Assembly (NCBI RefSeq): GCF_002906655.1
Contig: NZ_CP025794.1
Span: 496,001-560,000 of the forward strand
Direction of reading: 5' to 3'
Source: Vibrio hyugaensis
GTDB taxonomy: Bacteria > Pseudomonadota > Gammaproteobacteria > Enterobacterales > Vibrionaceae
DNA length: 64,000 nt
The notes beneath the pieces are model-generated. The model saw nothing but the letters and a program-made list of their open reading frames with translations. It was not told the DNA's origin and made no database searches. Positions 45,455 to 55,176 of the stretch are shown here, piece after piece. A program made the position numbers and the translations under genes. How positions within the stretch are numbered: position 1 is the first letter of the stretch; the number at the start of each line of letters is the position of its first letter.

Positions 45455-46117
45455 TTAAAGCGCCATCAGGCGTTGCTTGGTTTGCTTGTCGAGTTTTTCA
45501 ATTGCATACCGAAAGGCCGTTCTTGGCATTCTACTGTGATTACACTTTAAATACTCAATCACGCTGTTTGGCTCTTTCTGTGCCAATACTTTAAGCATCC
45601 ATCCGTAGCCTTTCTGAACTAAGTCGTGCTCATCTTCTAATAAGCGGTTCGCCACTTTAAACGGCTCAGTCCCGCCATACATCCCTTTATTAATAGGATA
45701 AATAAGCGAGACCGCTGCTGCTCTTCTCACTGCAAAATTATCGCTTTTGGTCCACTTCAACGTTCGTTCAAACAAACTATTATCTTGAGCTATCAAAGCA
45801 CCTAAAGCATGTGTGCAGAAATCATCGCAGTCGTTCCAATCGGTAATGTACTGGTGGAGCCATGATTCGAATCGAGAGTACGTTTCTTTGTCATAATATT
45901 TTTTCAGTCGAAAAGCCCAATCAAAAGCAATTAAACTCAACGCCCAGTCTCGTTTTGACAACAAGATTTCGCATTGCTCAAATACATCATCTGGAACCTT
46001 ACTTTCCAACGAGCGAAAGCCGTTTGCAGAAATAGTACGAACCAAACCTGTACGAACACGTTTTTCTGGATAACCAATGCCGCTCAATTGTTGTGTCAAT
46101 CTTGTTGCTATACACAT
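45455..46117 (-). CDS. DNA alkylation repair (AlkD-like) HEAT-repeat protein
   Basis: From the ATG at 46117 the protein is 220 residues, all helical, with the family's C-terminal signature 'QKGYGWMLKVLAQKEPNSV' and 'MPRTAFRYAIEKL'. AlkD-type glycosylases remove bulky or cationic N3/N7-alkylpurines by trapping a flipped-out base opposite. I prefer 46117 to the ATG at 46147, because the latter lies inside the preceding gene and adds ten poorly conserved residues. The preceding gene ends two bases upstream (TGATATG), so it is the third gene of a tight operon. Confidence 0.82.
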   Translation of the reverse strand: MCIATRLTQQLSGIGYPEKRVRTGLVRTISANGFRSLESKVPDDVFEQCEILLSKRDWALSLIAFDWAFRLKKYYDKETYSRFESWLHQYITDWNDCDDFCTHALGALIAQDNSLFERTLKWTKSDNFAVRRAAAVSLIYPINKGMYGGTEPFKVANRLLEDEHDLVQKGYGWMLKVLAQKEPNSVIEYLKCNHSRMPRTAFRYAIEKLDKQTKQRLMAL

Positions 46118-46118
46118 A

Positions 46119-46477
46119 TCAATGTTTCTCGTTACGTTTTCGAGCATGAATCAACCACCAAGGCCTTCCATCAAATAGACCTGAGCCGACTTGTTTGACT
46201 TCTAACATAAGTCCGTTAACCACTTCATTGGGGAATTCTTGCCGTAATCGGGTTTCATTTTCTGTCCATTGCTGATAAATCGATTGCCAGAATTCGGAAA
46301 CGCCCTCTCGCTCAATCGCTTCAATAAGTTCAAAACCATTTCGCTCAAGCACTGAGCACCATGCTCGACCAAGCTTGGTTGATTTTGGCGACCCAGCAAG
46401 AGGCTCTCTCGTGGTAAAAATCAGGTCTCCAGAAGAGTAAAGTAAGTGTTAGGAAATCGATATTGATAGATGTCCAT
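46119..46477 (-). pseudogene. 119-residue hypothetical gene with a one-base frameshift
   Basis: Reading from the ATG at 46477 gives 'MDIYQYRFPNTYF', then the frame is lost at a TGA. The -1 frame continues as 'YSSGDLIFTTREPLAG' through to the TGA at 46119 without interruption. One extra base in the A-run at 46439-46441 (plus strand) would restore a continuous 119-residue protein. The ATG is seven bases after the preceding gene, and the stop is one base before the next start, as expected for an operon member. The GTG-initiated ORF at 46352 is therefore only a fragment. I do not recognise the family. It is either a true pseudogene or a sequencing error. Confidence 0.75.
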
Positions 46478-46484
46478 GTAGAGC

Positions 46485-46700
46485 CTATTTCTGCTCTTGG
46501 CGTTGCAACCACTCTTGAGCCGCGTCTCTCATGGTCAGCCCTTCAGAATCTTGCATCCACTGCATAAAGTCACGATCGAATTTGAAATCTTCGCCACACT
46601 TAGCTTTAAAGTAACGACGTACATTCTGTGTATTCTTATAGGTCGCAGTAATTAACGTACTGTCTTCAATAGTATTTTTATGCCAATCCACATTGCTCAT
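46485..46700 (-). CDS. small DUF6434-like protein
   Basis: This 71-residue basic/acidic protein includes 'DWHKNTIEDSTLITATYKNT', 'NVRRYFKAKCGEDFKFDRDF' and 'MRDAAQEWL'. The pattern resembles the DUF6434 domain often found next to SAP domains, as I recall it; a nucleic-acid role is conceivable but unproven. The ATG is preceded by AAGGAGA. It leads a three-gene operon with the frameshifted gene and the AlkD-like protein. Confidence 0.7.
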   Translation of the reverse strand: MSNVDWHKNTIEDSTLITATYKNTQNVRRYFKAKCGEDFKFDRDFMQWMQDSEGLTMRDAAQEWLQRQEQK

Positions 46701-46954
46701 GAAACCATCTCCTTTTTACTGAGTAAGCAAATCCTTGCCTATAGAAAGATGACATCATTTTGGTTGTCCATCTAGAAACTTTTATCTAGACGGTCAATTT
46801 TGCAATCTAGCCCAAATTTTGAGTAATGAGAGTTGCAGCCCTCTTCGAACTGAAATTGAGAACGAGTCACGAATATTTACATATGGATTTGTAAGTCGCA
46901 GCGGCTTTGGTCGGTCTTGAAATGAGAACCTTCATAACACCAAAAGGAATAGAA

Positions 46955-47386
46955 ATGAAAGATGTAGAAACATCAACGCTTAACTGTAAATTGGCTTGGG
47001 GATTATTGGTACTAAGACTAACGATCGCCATCGTTTTTATCATGTGGGCTTTAGACAAGGTGTTTGTACCCGAGCACGCGATGAAAGTTTTCTCCGGGTT
47101 TTATGGCCTCAGTATTTCCAATGGTGTATCTGTTGCGATAGGAATGGCTCAGTTGGTCTTTTTAGCTGTATTTGTTGCGGGACTGTGGAAGAGCGTCACA
47201 TACCTTGCCATTTTAATCTTGCATGCCGGGTCCACCTTCTCAGCGTTTGCCAAGTACTTCGACCCATTCAACAATCTATTGTTCTTTGCGGCATGGCCAA
47301 TGCTTGGGGCGTGTTTCGTTCTTTATTTACTGCGTGACTATGACGTGCACGTGTTACGTATGAAACCAAAAACGGCGTTAACTTAA
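46955..47386 (+). CDS. DoxX-like inner-membrane protein
   Basis: From the ATG at 46955 (AAGGAAT seven bases upstream) this is a 143-residue protein with four transmembrane helices: near 12-30 ('LLVLRLTIAIVFIMWALDKV'), 52-70, 75-95 and 102-120. The first helix and the 'FSGFYGLSISNGVSVAIG' loop fit the DoxX family. Members are linked loosely to redox or membrane stress, but the exact activity is unknown. A TTG start at 46907 would add 16 residues and has no ribosome site. Two nearby TCTAG-type repeats lie upstream (46770-46810). Confidence 0.75.
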   Translation: MKDVETSTLNCKLAWGLLVLRLTIAIVFIMWALDKVFVPEHAMKVFSGFYGLSISNGVSVAIGMAQLVFLAVFVAGLWKSVTYLAILILHAGSTFSAFAKYFDPFNNLLFFAAWPMLGACFVLYLLRDYDVHVLRMKPKTALT

Positions 47387-47404
47387 ATAAGAAGAGGAAT
47401 GAAG

Positions 47405-47428
47405 AAGGGAGACATGATGCCTCCCTTT
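47405..47428 (+). terminator. terminator after the DoxX-like gene
   Basis: Stem AAGGGAG/CTCCCTT with a nine-base loop, followed by a short TTTAAT. It is close to the convergent GGDEF gene end. Confidence 0.55.
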
Positions 47429-47446
47429 AATCTACAGTGAAGTCTG

Positions 47447-48982
47447 TTATGAGAAGATTGGGATCTCCACCATCGATGGGTGGTAAAACGTGTAGCGCCC
47501 TTTTCCTAATTGCTTGCTGCGATACACCGCCATATCCGAGCAGTGCAGCAAGGTTTCAATATCTCGGCTGGCTCGATCGGTAAGCACGACACCGATTGAT
47601 GCTGACAAATCAATATTAAGATCCAGTCGTTCAACCGTCGTTTGCAGCTTGTTCAAGAATTGTTCTAGCTTTCTTTCCAGATCCCTTCTGTTTTCATATT
47701 CCTGCGTTAGCACCACGAACTCATCGCCACCAAAACGTCCGATAATGTCACGCTTATGGTTGAACGTTTCTCTCAACACAGCGACAAACAGAGCAATCAC
47801 CTTATCACCAGCGAGATGGCCGTAAGTGTCATTAATGTACTTCAAATCATCCATATCAAAGAAGATACAAGCTTTAGGGTTGTTGCTTAACGCAAGAGAC
47901 TTCTCAGCACCACGCAGAAAGTATTCTCGAGTTAATAAGCCACTTCGAGAGCAAAACACGCCATTGCGGCTTGCTTGCAGCACCAATTCAAAATGCTCTT
48001 TCAATTCCATAGAACTGTCGTTAAGCACCACTTGGCTCTCTTCTAAGAATCGGTCCAGAGGCTGAGTCAACCCAACAACTTGCTTACCCATCAAGCGTGT
48101 TATGACGAGATAAATGGCGATAATAAGCAAGACATTGACGCCGAACATCGTCGTCCCTTCACTTAATAAGCTGCTGAACTTGGCTTTTGAAAGCAAGATC
48201 CAAGGCGTACCCTCAACCTTTCGGAACTCAATGTATGACAGGTCAAATGGTGAAGAATAAGTAAAGAAGCCTCCAGATGAGGAATGAGACAAAGCATGTA
48301 GATTGGTTTTACGGTCAAAGAGCTTTTCATATCCATAGTTAAACAGATTCACGCCTACATACTGCGTGTCTTTAGAGTGGCTGATGACATTCAGTTCGTC
48401 ATCCAGTAGGACGCTGTAAATCTCATTCTCACTGTCTGTTTTTAGCGCGTGTTGTATCTCACTAAAGTGAATCGACGCTGATATGGTGCCTTGCAAATCC
48501 CCTAAGATATCGAACATTGGACGACATAATACATAGACGATATTACCATTACTGATGTCAGTCAGAACATCGGTCATGACGGTCTTTTGCGTTCGAATCA
48601 CTTGGTGGAAGTAATCTCGATGCGCGATAGAATGCACTTTGTTGTTATGGGTACTTACCATGTTCCCAACGCCATCACTAAATCCAATGCCTGCCAGTTC
48701 AAAAGCTTCTTGATATGGCACGGCACGAGTGGCCCGTTCTTTGAGTGAGAGTTGAGATTCGGTGAAATGCTCGTCATGACTCATGGCTCGTAGCAAATCG
48801 CGATACCCATTAACAATGGTTCCAAGGTTCACTTCAGCAGACTTCACATGATAACGAGCAAGGCTCTTGGCTTCATCAACCTGTTGATAGGCCCAATAGG
48901 TAAAGTTAGTAAATAAGGCCATAAAGACGATTGGGACAGTGTAACGGAGTGTTACGTTTTGAAGACTTCGAGATACATTCAT
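47447..48982 (-). CDS. Cache-domain diguanylate cyclase (GGDEF)
   Basis: The 511-residue receptor has TM1 at about 12-30, a periplasmic dCache-like sensor (about 35-270, 'HRDYFHQVIRTQKTVMTDVL'), TM2 near 275-297 and a cytoplasmic GGDEF domain with 'IFFDMDDLKYINDTYGHLAG' and active-site 'GRFGGDEFVVL' near residue 416. All catalytic residues for c-di-GMP synthesis are present. The inhibitory I-site, normally RxxD five residues before GGDEF, reads HKRD here, so product inhibition may be weak or absent. It is divergent from the hybrid kinase. Confidence 0.92.
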   Translation of the reverse strand: MNVSRSLQNVTLRYTVPIVFMALFTNFTYWAYQQVDEAKSLARYHVKSAEVNLGTIVNGYRDLLRAMSHDEHFTESQLSLKERATRAVPYQEAFELAGIGFSDGVGNMVSTHNNKVHSIAHRDYFHQVIRTQKTVMTDVLTDISNGNIVYVLCRPMFDILGDLQGTISASIHFSEIQHALKTDSENEIYSVLLDDELNVISHSKDTQYVGVNLFNYGYEKLFDRKTNLHALSHSSSGGFFTYSSPFDLSYIEFRKVEGTPWILLSKAKFSSLLSEGTTMFGVNVLLIIAIYLVITRLMGKQVVGLTQPLDRFLEESQVVLNDSSMELKEHFELVLQASRNGVFCSRSGLLTREYFLRGAEKSLALSNNPKACIFFDMDDLKYINDTYGHLAGDKVIALFVAVLRETFNHKRDIIGRFGGDEFVVLTQEYENRRDLERKLEQFLNKLQTTVERLDLNIDLSASIGVVLTDRASRDIETLLHCSDMAVYRSKQLGKGRYTFYHPSMVEIPIFS

Positions 48983-49437
48983 GACTTAATTATTGTTGTG
49001 GTATTGTCGTACTTTAAATACGTATTTTAATCGTTGAACGGCACGTTTTGCTTACGCCCTTTGACTTTAATCGGCGTACAAATTAAAGAAAATGCAAGCA
49101 CTGACGTTTAGCAATCTCATTAACAAGAAAGCGAACAAATTATACCTACCCCTATATATCGAAACAGCAACTTTATCCTTCGTTGCGACAAAACATTTTC
49201 CATATACAACAAATGGTTTTTATCGATAAGTTTTATGACGTTAAATAGGCACAAAAAATGTAACATTTTCCTTTTTATTGATGTTTTTAAAGCTTAATAC
49301 TCTTATCAAAATGCACTTTTGTCACAAAAGTCACAGTTTTCAGATAGCCAAAGTATGAATTTTTGTACGTAATCTCTAACAAATGAGACGCATACACTAC
49401 ACTTTTCATATTAATCTCTCGGATATGGACGTGCACT
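48983..49437. promoter_or_regulatory. divergent intergenic region with a candidate operator
   Basis: These 455 bp lie between the GGDEF and kinase genes and are strongly AT-rich. A perfect inverted repeat ACTTTTG-TCA-CAAAAGT lies at 49315-49331, about 107 bp before the kinase start, and is a candidate regulator site. No ORF is convincing. Confidence 0.45.
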
Positions 49438-52400
49438 GTGGCTAGATCGCTTTCATGGAATAACCTATCTGTAAAACATAAGCTGTTTTGCTTAGTTTTC
49501 TTACCCATCGTTTTATTGCTCTTTCTCGCGGGACAGCAAGTAGCTAGGCTCTCTACTCAGGCTCACGATCTTGAAAAAGCACATTTGTTCTCTAACTACA
49601 TGGATCAGGTATCGTATCTCTACAATCTGCCCAATAATCCTGATGTGACCGATAAAGCGGTAATGATCAAGACCACGACTGAGACACTGAATACCAACGC
49701 CAGTCGTATTTTTGCCGACAAAGGGGTTGAGATGGCTGACTTATTGACCAGCCTTGAAGAAGCGAGCATATCTTTAGCCACCAACACCGATATGGACGAA
49801 CGTTTAGATTTGTCTGAATGGCGTGCTGACACCTATAAACAGATTCTTTTGGCTTTAGAGAAAGTTCCTTTTAACAATGCCACGTTTGAAATTCAAAACC
49901 ATCTGTCTGCCTTAATGCAAATCGAGTGGTTAATGTTCTGGTCGAAAGAAGAAAACCGCTTAAGCCAATATCTGATTTATTCTGTAGAGCAAAACCAGTA
50001 TTACGACACAGACATCGGTAGCGAGATCGAATCCCTCGTTAAGAACCAACAGCTGTTTCTAGAACGCTTTGTAACGCTGAACGCCAATCAACAACAAGTT
50101 GAGTTATTGATTGAGACCTTTACGAATGACGTGTTTGTTCTGAGCCAGGAATTTCGCACTTACCTACTCAACCAAGAAGAACTCAGTTCTCTTGCTTCAC
50201 AAGAGGTTTCCGCGGGTTTAACCGCGCTCAATGGTCGCCTTGAACTGTTGCAAAGCGTCGATAACAAAATGACAGTTCAACTCAATGCGGACGTTGATCA
50301 TGCAATCTCCATTGCTAATCAACAGCGATTACTGTTCATTGGTGTGATGTCGTTAATCACCATCTTAGTCATCAGCTTAGCAATACGCTTGGTGCGTAAA
50401 GTGACAGGTAACCTAAACCTTGTGCTCGAGTTCTTACGTCGCGACAGCTACAGCGAAGAGTCACCACTTAAAGAATTGGTCAAAGGCAAAGACGAATTAA
50501 GCAAATTCGCCCAAGAAGTAGAACGATTGAGCTACGAGCGTGAACAAGCGAAAGTGAAGCTGACTCAAGCCAAAGAAGATGCCGAACGCGCCAAAGACGA
50601 TGCGATTAAGGCCAGCAAAGCGAAGAGTAGTTTTTTGGCCAACATGTCGCATGAAATACGCACGCCACTAAATGGAGTTATCGGTATCTCAGAAGTCCTT
50701 TCCGACACGTCATTAACCGCCACTCAACGTGATTACGTCGACACCATCGAGACCTCTTCTCAGTTACTATTGAGTCTGATTAACGACATTTTGGATTTCT
50801 CTAAGATTGAATCAGGCATGCTGCTGATCAGCCCACATTCAACTTGCGTGCGTGAATCCATTTATGACATTGCCTCTATTGTATCTCCCAAAGCCAAAGA
50901 GAAAGGCATCGACCTTCAAGTAAGTATTAGCCGTAATACCCCTTTCCGCTTGATGATTGATGATCACCGTTTGCGCCAAGTAATAATGAATTTTATGTCG
51001 AATGCAGTGAAGTTCACTGAGAGTGGCACAGTCTGTCTGTCTGTTTCGACTCATTCAGTATCGGGTTCTAGTGCCGTGATGGAGTTCTCGGTGCAAGATT
51101 CAGGCATCGGCATCGATGAACAACAACAGAAGAAGATTTTCGAACCCTTCGCTCAAGAAGACGACTCCACTACGCGTCAATTTGGTGGCACTGGGCTTGG
51201 CTTGGCGATCAGTACTCAACTTGTCGAACTGATGGGTGGCAAAATTCAACTAGAGTCTGAAAAAGGTCAAGGCAGCCGATTCTTTTTCCAACTGACGACG
51301 CCTATTGTACAACTCGACTTTGACTCAAAACGCTTAACCCATAACAGCCAAATTTGGTTGGTGTGTGACGATACGGATATGGAAAGCACCCTGCGTGATG
51401 AACTCAATTTCTATCGTATTGCGATGCATCAATCCGTGACGTCATTGGACGGTTTACCAACGTGGATTAACGAAAAAGAACAAATAGTCGTGATTTATGC
51501 GGAGACACGCCCGAATGCAGCCAAAGCCAATGAAGACACTTTCTACAAACTGGAAACGCAGAATGTACGCGTGTGCTTAGTGAAACATTTACACAGTGAC
51601 CAATTTGATTTCGGCCAAACCGTAAGCGCCATGATTACCCAGCCGCTCCTTGGTCAACGCTTGGTGAAAGCATTGGAGAGTTGTGAAGCGAAGTGCAGTC
51701 AAAAAGCCCAGCAAGTCGTAACCAATGTCGCTAACAGCAAGAGCAAAATCCTGGTGGTTGATGACAATACCGTAAATCAAAAAATTGCCGGCCTACACGT
51801 GACTAAAGCAGGCTTCCCTTTCGATTTAGCAGCAAACGGTGCAGAAGCCGTTGAAATGTTCAAAAAGAACCAATATGCCTTGATCTTAATGGATTGCATG
51901 ATGCCAGTGATGGACGGTTTTGAAGCAACAGAGAAAATTCGCCAAGTAGAACAAGAGGAAAATCGTCGCTACCGCATCCCTATTATTGCCTTGACTGCAA
52001 GCGTAGTGGATGACGATATTCAGAAGTGTTTTGATGTCGGCATGGACGATTACGTTCCTAAACCATTCAAAGCCAATGTTTTGAAAGAAAAATTGGCAAA
52101 AGCAGTCGATGTCCCCGTGGGTGGTGATGCCGTTAACAACATTAACCCGATGTCTGTCAGCCATGTCGACAACCATCAAGCCACCGCTCTAAAAGAAGAG
52201 CCCGCCCTCAATACCATACCGAATCGCTCTGAGCGTATCCTTTTGGTTGAGGATAATACCGTCAACCAAAAAGTTGCATCATTATTACTGAGTAAAGCCG
52301 GTTACGAGTTCGAGATTGCTGAAAACGGCCAAATTGCCCTTAATATGTTCCAACAAGATAATGGATTCGACATCATTTTGATGGATTGCATGATGCCGGT

Positions 52401-52599
52401 GATGGATGGCTTCCAAGCAACCAAAGAAATCCGCGCGTATGAAAGAAGCTCAGGCCTACCGAAAACCCCAATCATTGCCTTAACTGCAAGTGTCGTAGAT
52501 GACGATATTCAACGCTGCTACGACTCTGGTATGGATGCCTACGTGCCAAAACCGGTGCGAAAAGAGAAGCTTCTTCATCAAATTGAAAGTGTGATTTAA
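49438..52599 (+). CDS. hybrid sensor histidine kinase with two receiver domains
   Basis: This 1053-residue protein has TM1 near 15-33, a helical periplasmic sensor of about 250 residues, TM2 near 297-318 ('[19 protein letters not shown]'), a HAMP/coiled-coil linker, and dimerisation motif '[15 protein letters not shown]' with phospho-acceptor His405. The ATPase domain has '[13 protein letters not shown]' and '[11 protein letters not shown]'. Two closely similar receivers follow (phospho-acceptors near Asp819 and Asp983), both with the sequence '[12 protein letters not shown]'. No Hpt domain is present, so it needs a separate phosphotransfer protein. The start is GTG at 49438. It leads an operon with a periplasmic binding protein and a barrel. 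Confidence 0.92.
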   Translation: MARSLSWNNLSVKHKLFCLVFLPIVLLLFLAGQQVARLSTQAHDLEKAHLFSNYMDQVSYLYNLPNNPDVTDKAVMIKTTTETLNTNASRIFADKGVEMADLLTSLEEASISLATNTDMDERLDLSEWRADTYKQILLALEKVPFNNATFEIQNHLSALMQIEWLMFWSKEENRLSQYLIYSVEQNQYYDTDIGSEIESLVKNQQLFLERFVTLNANQQQVELLIETFTNDVFVLSQEFRTYLLNQEELSSLASQEVSAGLTALNGRLELLQSVDNKMTVQLNADVDHAISIANQQRLLFIGVMSLITILVISLAIRLVRKVTGNLNLVLEFLRRDSYSEESPLKELVKGKDELSKFAQEVERLSYEREQAKVKLTQAKEDAERAKDDAIKASKAKSSFLANMSHEIRTPLNGVIGISEVLSDTSLTATQRDYVDTIETSSQLLLSLINDILDFSKIESGMLLISPHSTCVRESIYDIASIVSPKAKEKGIDLQVSISRNTPFRLMIDDHRLRQVIMNFMSNAVKFTESGTVCLSVSTHSVSGSSAVMEFSVQDSGIGIDEQQQKKIFEPFAQEDDSTTRQFGGTGLGLAISTQLVELMGGKIQLESEKGQGSRFFFQLTTPIVQLDFDSKRLTHNSQIWLVCDDTDMESTLRDELNFYRIAMHQSVTSLDGLPTWINEKEQIVVIYAETRPNAAKANEDTFYKLETQNVRVCLVKHLHSDQFDFGQTVSAMITQPLLGQRLVKALESCEAKCSQKAQQVVTNVANSKSKILVVDDNTVNQKIAGLHVTKAGFPFDLAANGAEAVEMFKKNQYALILMDCMMPVMDGFEATEKIRQVEQEENRRYRIPIIALTASVVDDDIQKCFDVGMDDYVPKPFKANVLKEKLAKAVDVPVGGDAVNNINPMSVSHVDNHQATALKEEPALNTIPNRSERILLVEDNTVNQKVASLLLSKAGYEFEIAENGQIALNMFQQDNGFDIILMDCMMPVMDGFQATKEIRAYERSSGLPKTPIIALTASVVDDDIQRCYDSGMDAYVPKPVRKEKLLHQIESVI

Positions 52600-52610
52600 C
52601 GGAAAGGTTC

Positions 52611-53096
52611 ATGGATATGCATACCCATTTCTTGATTTCCAAAAGCAGCGTGGTGAGAGGGTTTACTACCGCACTGATTGCCTTCGCATTACTCATGTCA
52701 TTCGATAGCGAAGCACTGGCCGCGGATCAATACGCGATATTCTCACTCAATTCAGAGTTTAGTGAGTTAAACATTACTAAGGCAAGAAAGCTCTATCGGG
52801 GCAAGACAAAACGCTTGCAAGGTAAACGTATTGAGCTGTCAGACTGGCCGGATACCTCTTCCGAACGCTCTGAATTTTATCGCTATTTACTGAACAAAAA
52901 CGTGGCTCAAATGAATGCCCATTGGGCTAGCTTGTCTTTCTCAGGTAAAGCTCGCCCTCCTAAGGTCATCGACAGTTCGGACATGAATGCCCTACTGGAA
53001 TGGATGAAAGAAAAACCCAATCGCATAGGTTATGCGCCAGTGAACAGTTTGCCTTCTAATGCTCAGATCCTCTACGTAGTCAGTTCGGAGAAATAA
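52611..53096 (+). CDS. PstS-like small periplasmic binding-domain protein
   Basis: This is a 161-residue exported protein with a signal peptide ('TTALIAFALLMSFDSEALAAD'-type region cleaved near residue 38). The mature part corresponds to half of a phosphate-binding-protein-like fold: 'LNITKARKLYRGKTKRLQGK', 'SSERSEFYRYLLNK' and 'KPNRIGYAPV'. It is too short to be a full ABC receptor and has no permease nearby. Placed 12 bases after a hybrid kinase gene, it may be a ligand-presenting partner of the kinase sensor. The start could be the ATG at 52611 or 52617. Confidence 0.75.
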   Translation: MDMHTHFLISKSSVVRGFTTALIAFALLMSFDSEALAADQYAIFSLNSEFSELNITKARKLYRGKTKRLQGKRIELSDWPDTSSERSEFYRYLLNKNVAQMNAHWASLSFSGKARPPKVIDSSDMNALLEWMKEKPNRIGYAPVNSLPSNAQILYVVSSEK

Positions 53097-53097
53097 T

Positions 53098-54189
53098 ATG
53101 AAGAAATCACTCATCGCAATTGCACTTAGCGGTCTGGCTTTTCCGAGCTTCGCAACCATAGAAATCACTGATAACTTGTCGCTCAGCGGCTTTGGTTCAA
53201 CCTCTTGGGCAACATCAGATAATGAGACGCCACTGCTGGTAAACCGGTTTATCGATGATGAAAACTGTTACGACTGTGACACCACTTTTGGCGTTCAACT
53301 CGACTTTTTTTACGATGCCTTTAAAGCCTCAGCGCAAGTGGTAAAACGACCACAGGATCACTGGAGTGAGCCTCAATTAGAATGGGCGTATTTAGCTTAC
53401 ACCTACGGTAACTTTGAGTTCCGAGGCGGCCGTTTGAGAATGCCTGTGTTTCTCGCTTCTGAATACTATTATGTGGGGCATGCGTTTACCCCAGCTCGCC
53501 CACCAAATGAGGTTTACGACAGTATATTAGGCATCACTGCATACAATGGTTTATCCGTGCTTTGGAACTACGATCTGAACGACAGCATGACCCTAACCAC
53601 CATACCTTTCATCGGTTTTAAAGATAAGAGCACTGTAGACTTTAACGCCAACACCGAACTAACATTTGAGACTAGCGAGATGTTTGGTGTGAACTTAATA
53701 TTGAGTGGTGATTACTACCGTTGGAACTTCACTTACTTGGACTCCAATTACGACCAAGAAACCAAGCTGACCAATTTAACCACCAACATCCCAGGAATGG
53801 GCGTCGTGCTGATTCCCGACCAAACCATTAAAACAAAAGACCAAAGCATCCAGTTATTCTCGTTAGGTGCAGAATATGAGTTTGATGCCCTAACCCTAAC
53901 CGTTGAAGGTCAAACTAACGACATTGCTTCTGCTTGGTACGTTCAAGGAGAATACAATCTTAATCGGTTCACACCTTACGCAGTCTACGGTCAACAATTT
54001 GATGACCACGAGCATCGAGTCGGTGACAGTTACCTGTTTGGGGTGAGGTACGATATACATTACAACGTATCACTCAATGCAGAATGGCAACACTTCAAGG
54101 CTTATCGCAACGCCTCTGGCGCGTTTGTTTCCACCCCATCTGATGACGACGCCAATCTGTATACCATCATGGTTAACTTCGTTTTCTAG
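53098..54189 (+). CDS. outer-membrane beta-barrel (porin-like) protein
   Basis: This 363-residue protein has a clear signal peptide ending 'LAFPSFA' (cleavage near 19), then many amphipathic strands rich in Tyr/Trp/Phe. It ends in 'YTIMVNFVF' with the terminal Phe typical of Omp85-assembled barrels. The start also has a Cys pair ('ENCYDCDT'). It resembles the porin-like proteins that follow PstS-like genes in Vibrio sensory operons. Substrate is unknown. It follows the binding-protein gene by one base, so the three genes form one operon, ended by a strong hairpin. Confidence 0.85.
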   Translation: MKKSLIAIALSGLAFPSFATIEITDNLSLSGFGSTSWATSDNETPLLVNRFIDDENCYDCDTTFGVQLDFFYDAFKASAQVVKRPQDHWSEPQLEWAYLAYTYGNFEFRGGRLRMPVFLASEYYYVGHAFTPARPPNEVYDSILGITAYNGLSVLWNYDLNDSMTLTTIPFIGFKDKSTVDFNANTELTFETSEMFGVNLILSGDYYRWNFTYLDSNYDQETKLTNLTTNIPGMGVVLIPDQTIKTKDQSIQLFSLGAEYEFDALTLTVEGQTNDIASAWYVQGEYNLNRFTPYAVYGQQFDDHEHRVGDSYLFGVRYDIHYNVSLNAEWQHFKAYRNASGAFVSTPSDDDANLYTIMVNFVF

Positions 54190-54210
54190 TCTTAGTTGAT
54201 AAGCGAACTT

Positions 54211-54234
54211 GCAGGTCGAGAATTCTCGGCCTGC
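54211..54234 (+). terminator. terminator of the kinase operon
   Basis: A 10-bp stem GCAGGTCGAG/CTCGGCCTGC (one G-U pair) with a minimal AATT loop is followed by TCTTCCCTTTTC. Confidence 0.7.
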
Positions 54235-54315
54235 TCTTCCCTTTTCAACCTACCGGCTGCTTGGCATAGGAAGGAGGAACCAAAGGTTAGTTGTGTGTAA
54301 AATCACTGTGTATTC

Positions 54316-54951
54316 TTAAGGATGTGAATGTTCAAACTGACCATTGAACATATTTTGTTCAAGCTTACGGTTCTTAAAATAGTACTCTTTATCGTGTTGT
54401 CCGATCTCTCTAAGAACGCGGCAAGGATTACCAACCGCCACCACATTGGCTGGAATATCTTTAGTTACTACACTGCCCGCACCAATCACCGAGTTCTCAC
54501 CAATCGTCACTCCTGGCAGTACAACTGAGTTCGCTCCAATCCAAACGTTGTCACCTATCCGTACTGGAATATTGAATTGTGCAACTTCGCGCCTCAAATC
54601 AGGATCAACAGGATGGCCCGCCGTTGCGATGGTTACATTTGGCCCGATCATCACATGGTTGCCAATATAGATGTACGTATCATCAACCAAGGTTAAGTTG
54701 AAGTTCGCATAGACATTGTCACCAACGTATGTATGACATCCCCAATTGGCACGCAGTGGCGGCTCGATATAGCAATTATTACCAACAGATGCGAGCAAAC
54801 GTTCAAGGAGCTCACCTCGCTTTTCTGATTCTGAAGGCCGACTAAGGTTGTAGTCATAAAGCGTTTCTAAACATTGAGTCTGCATCGCTGCCAGTTCTTC
54901 ATCGTCACAGAAGTACATCTTTTGGCTGTGCAGCATGGTTTTCTTATCCAT
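54316..54951 (-). CDS. maltose/galactoside O-acetyltransferase-like protein
   Basis: This 211-residue protein has the left-handed beta-helix (hexapeptide-repeat) fold of Maa/LacA enzymes. The N-terminal Mac domain precedes '[20 protein letters not shown]' and the catalytic His in '[14 protein letters not shown]', and later '[20 protein letters not shown]'. It transfers acetyl from acetyl-CoA to sugars. It is a monocistronic gene, separated by more than 14 kb from syp, which lacks its own acetyltransferase sypM; no link is implied by the sequence. Confidence 0.9.
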   Translation of the reverse strand: MDKKTMLHSQKMYFCDDEELAAMQTQCLETLYDYNLSRPSESEKRGELLERLLASVGNNCYIEPPLRANWGCHTYVGDNVYANFNLTLVDDTYIYIGNHVMIGPNVTIATAGHPVDPDLRREVAQFNIPVRIGDNVWIGANSVVLPGVTIGENSVIGAGSVVTKDIPANVVAVGNPCRVLREIGQHDKEYYFKNRKLEQNMFNGQFEHSHP

Positions 54952-55176
54952 TATTTTTCCTATTGAGGGGATGTTCTAAGCTGGAATTTAACAAAATGCA
55001 TCAGCTAAAAACTTGCCAAAAATCATGAAAACTGAGTCTTGTAGAAAAGAGGAATAGAGAAATCGTAGCAGCGCACGATTTACCATGCTAACGGGCAATA
55101 AATATTGAGAAAATAGAAGCGGTAGCGAATCGACACAATAAAAAATGCCGCAGATGTTGAATTGAGCGTCCCCTTT

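Noticed and set aside
46119..46352. A 77-residue GTG-initiated ORF as an independent gene
   Set aside because: The frame stays open upstream in coding-like sequence and joins an ATG at 46477 if one base is restored, so the short ORF is a fragment of a frameshifted gene.
46847..46920. TGAGAA-type sequences near the DoxX-like gene as SypG boxes
   Set aside because: Reverse-strand reading gives TTCTCAATTTCAG and TTCTCATTTCAAG, which lack the TG at positions 10-11 and have no sigma54 promoter nearby.
49438..52599. Calling the hybrid kinase SypF or RscS
   Set aside because: It lacks an Hpt domain, has two receivers, and sits 9 kb from the syp locus with unrelated neighbours; a functional link is only a hypothesis.
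54316..54951. Sugar acetyltransferase as the missing SypM
   Set aside because: It matches maltose/galactoside acetyltransferases, is monocistronic and distant, and has no SypG box or sigma54 promoter.
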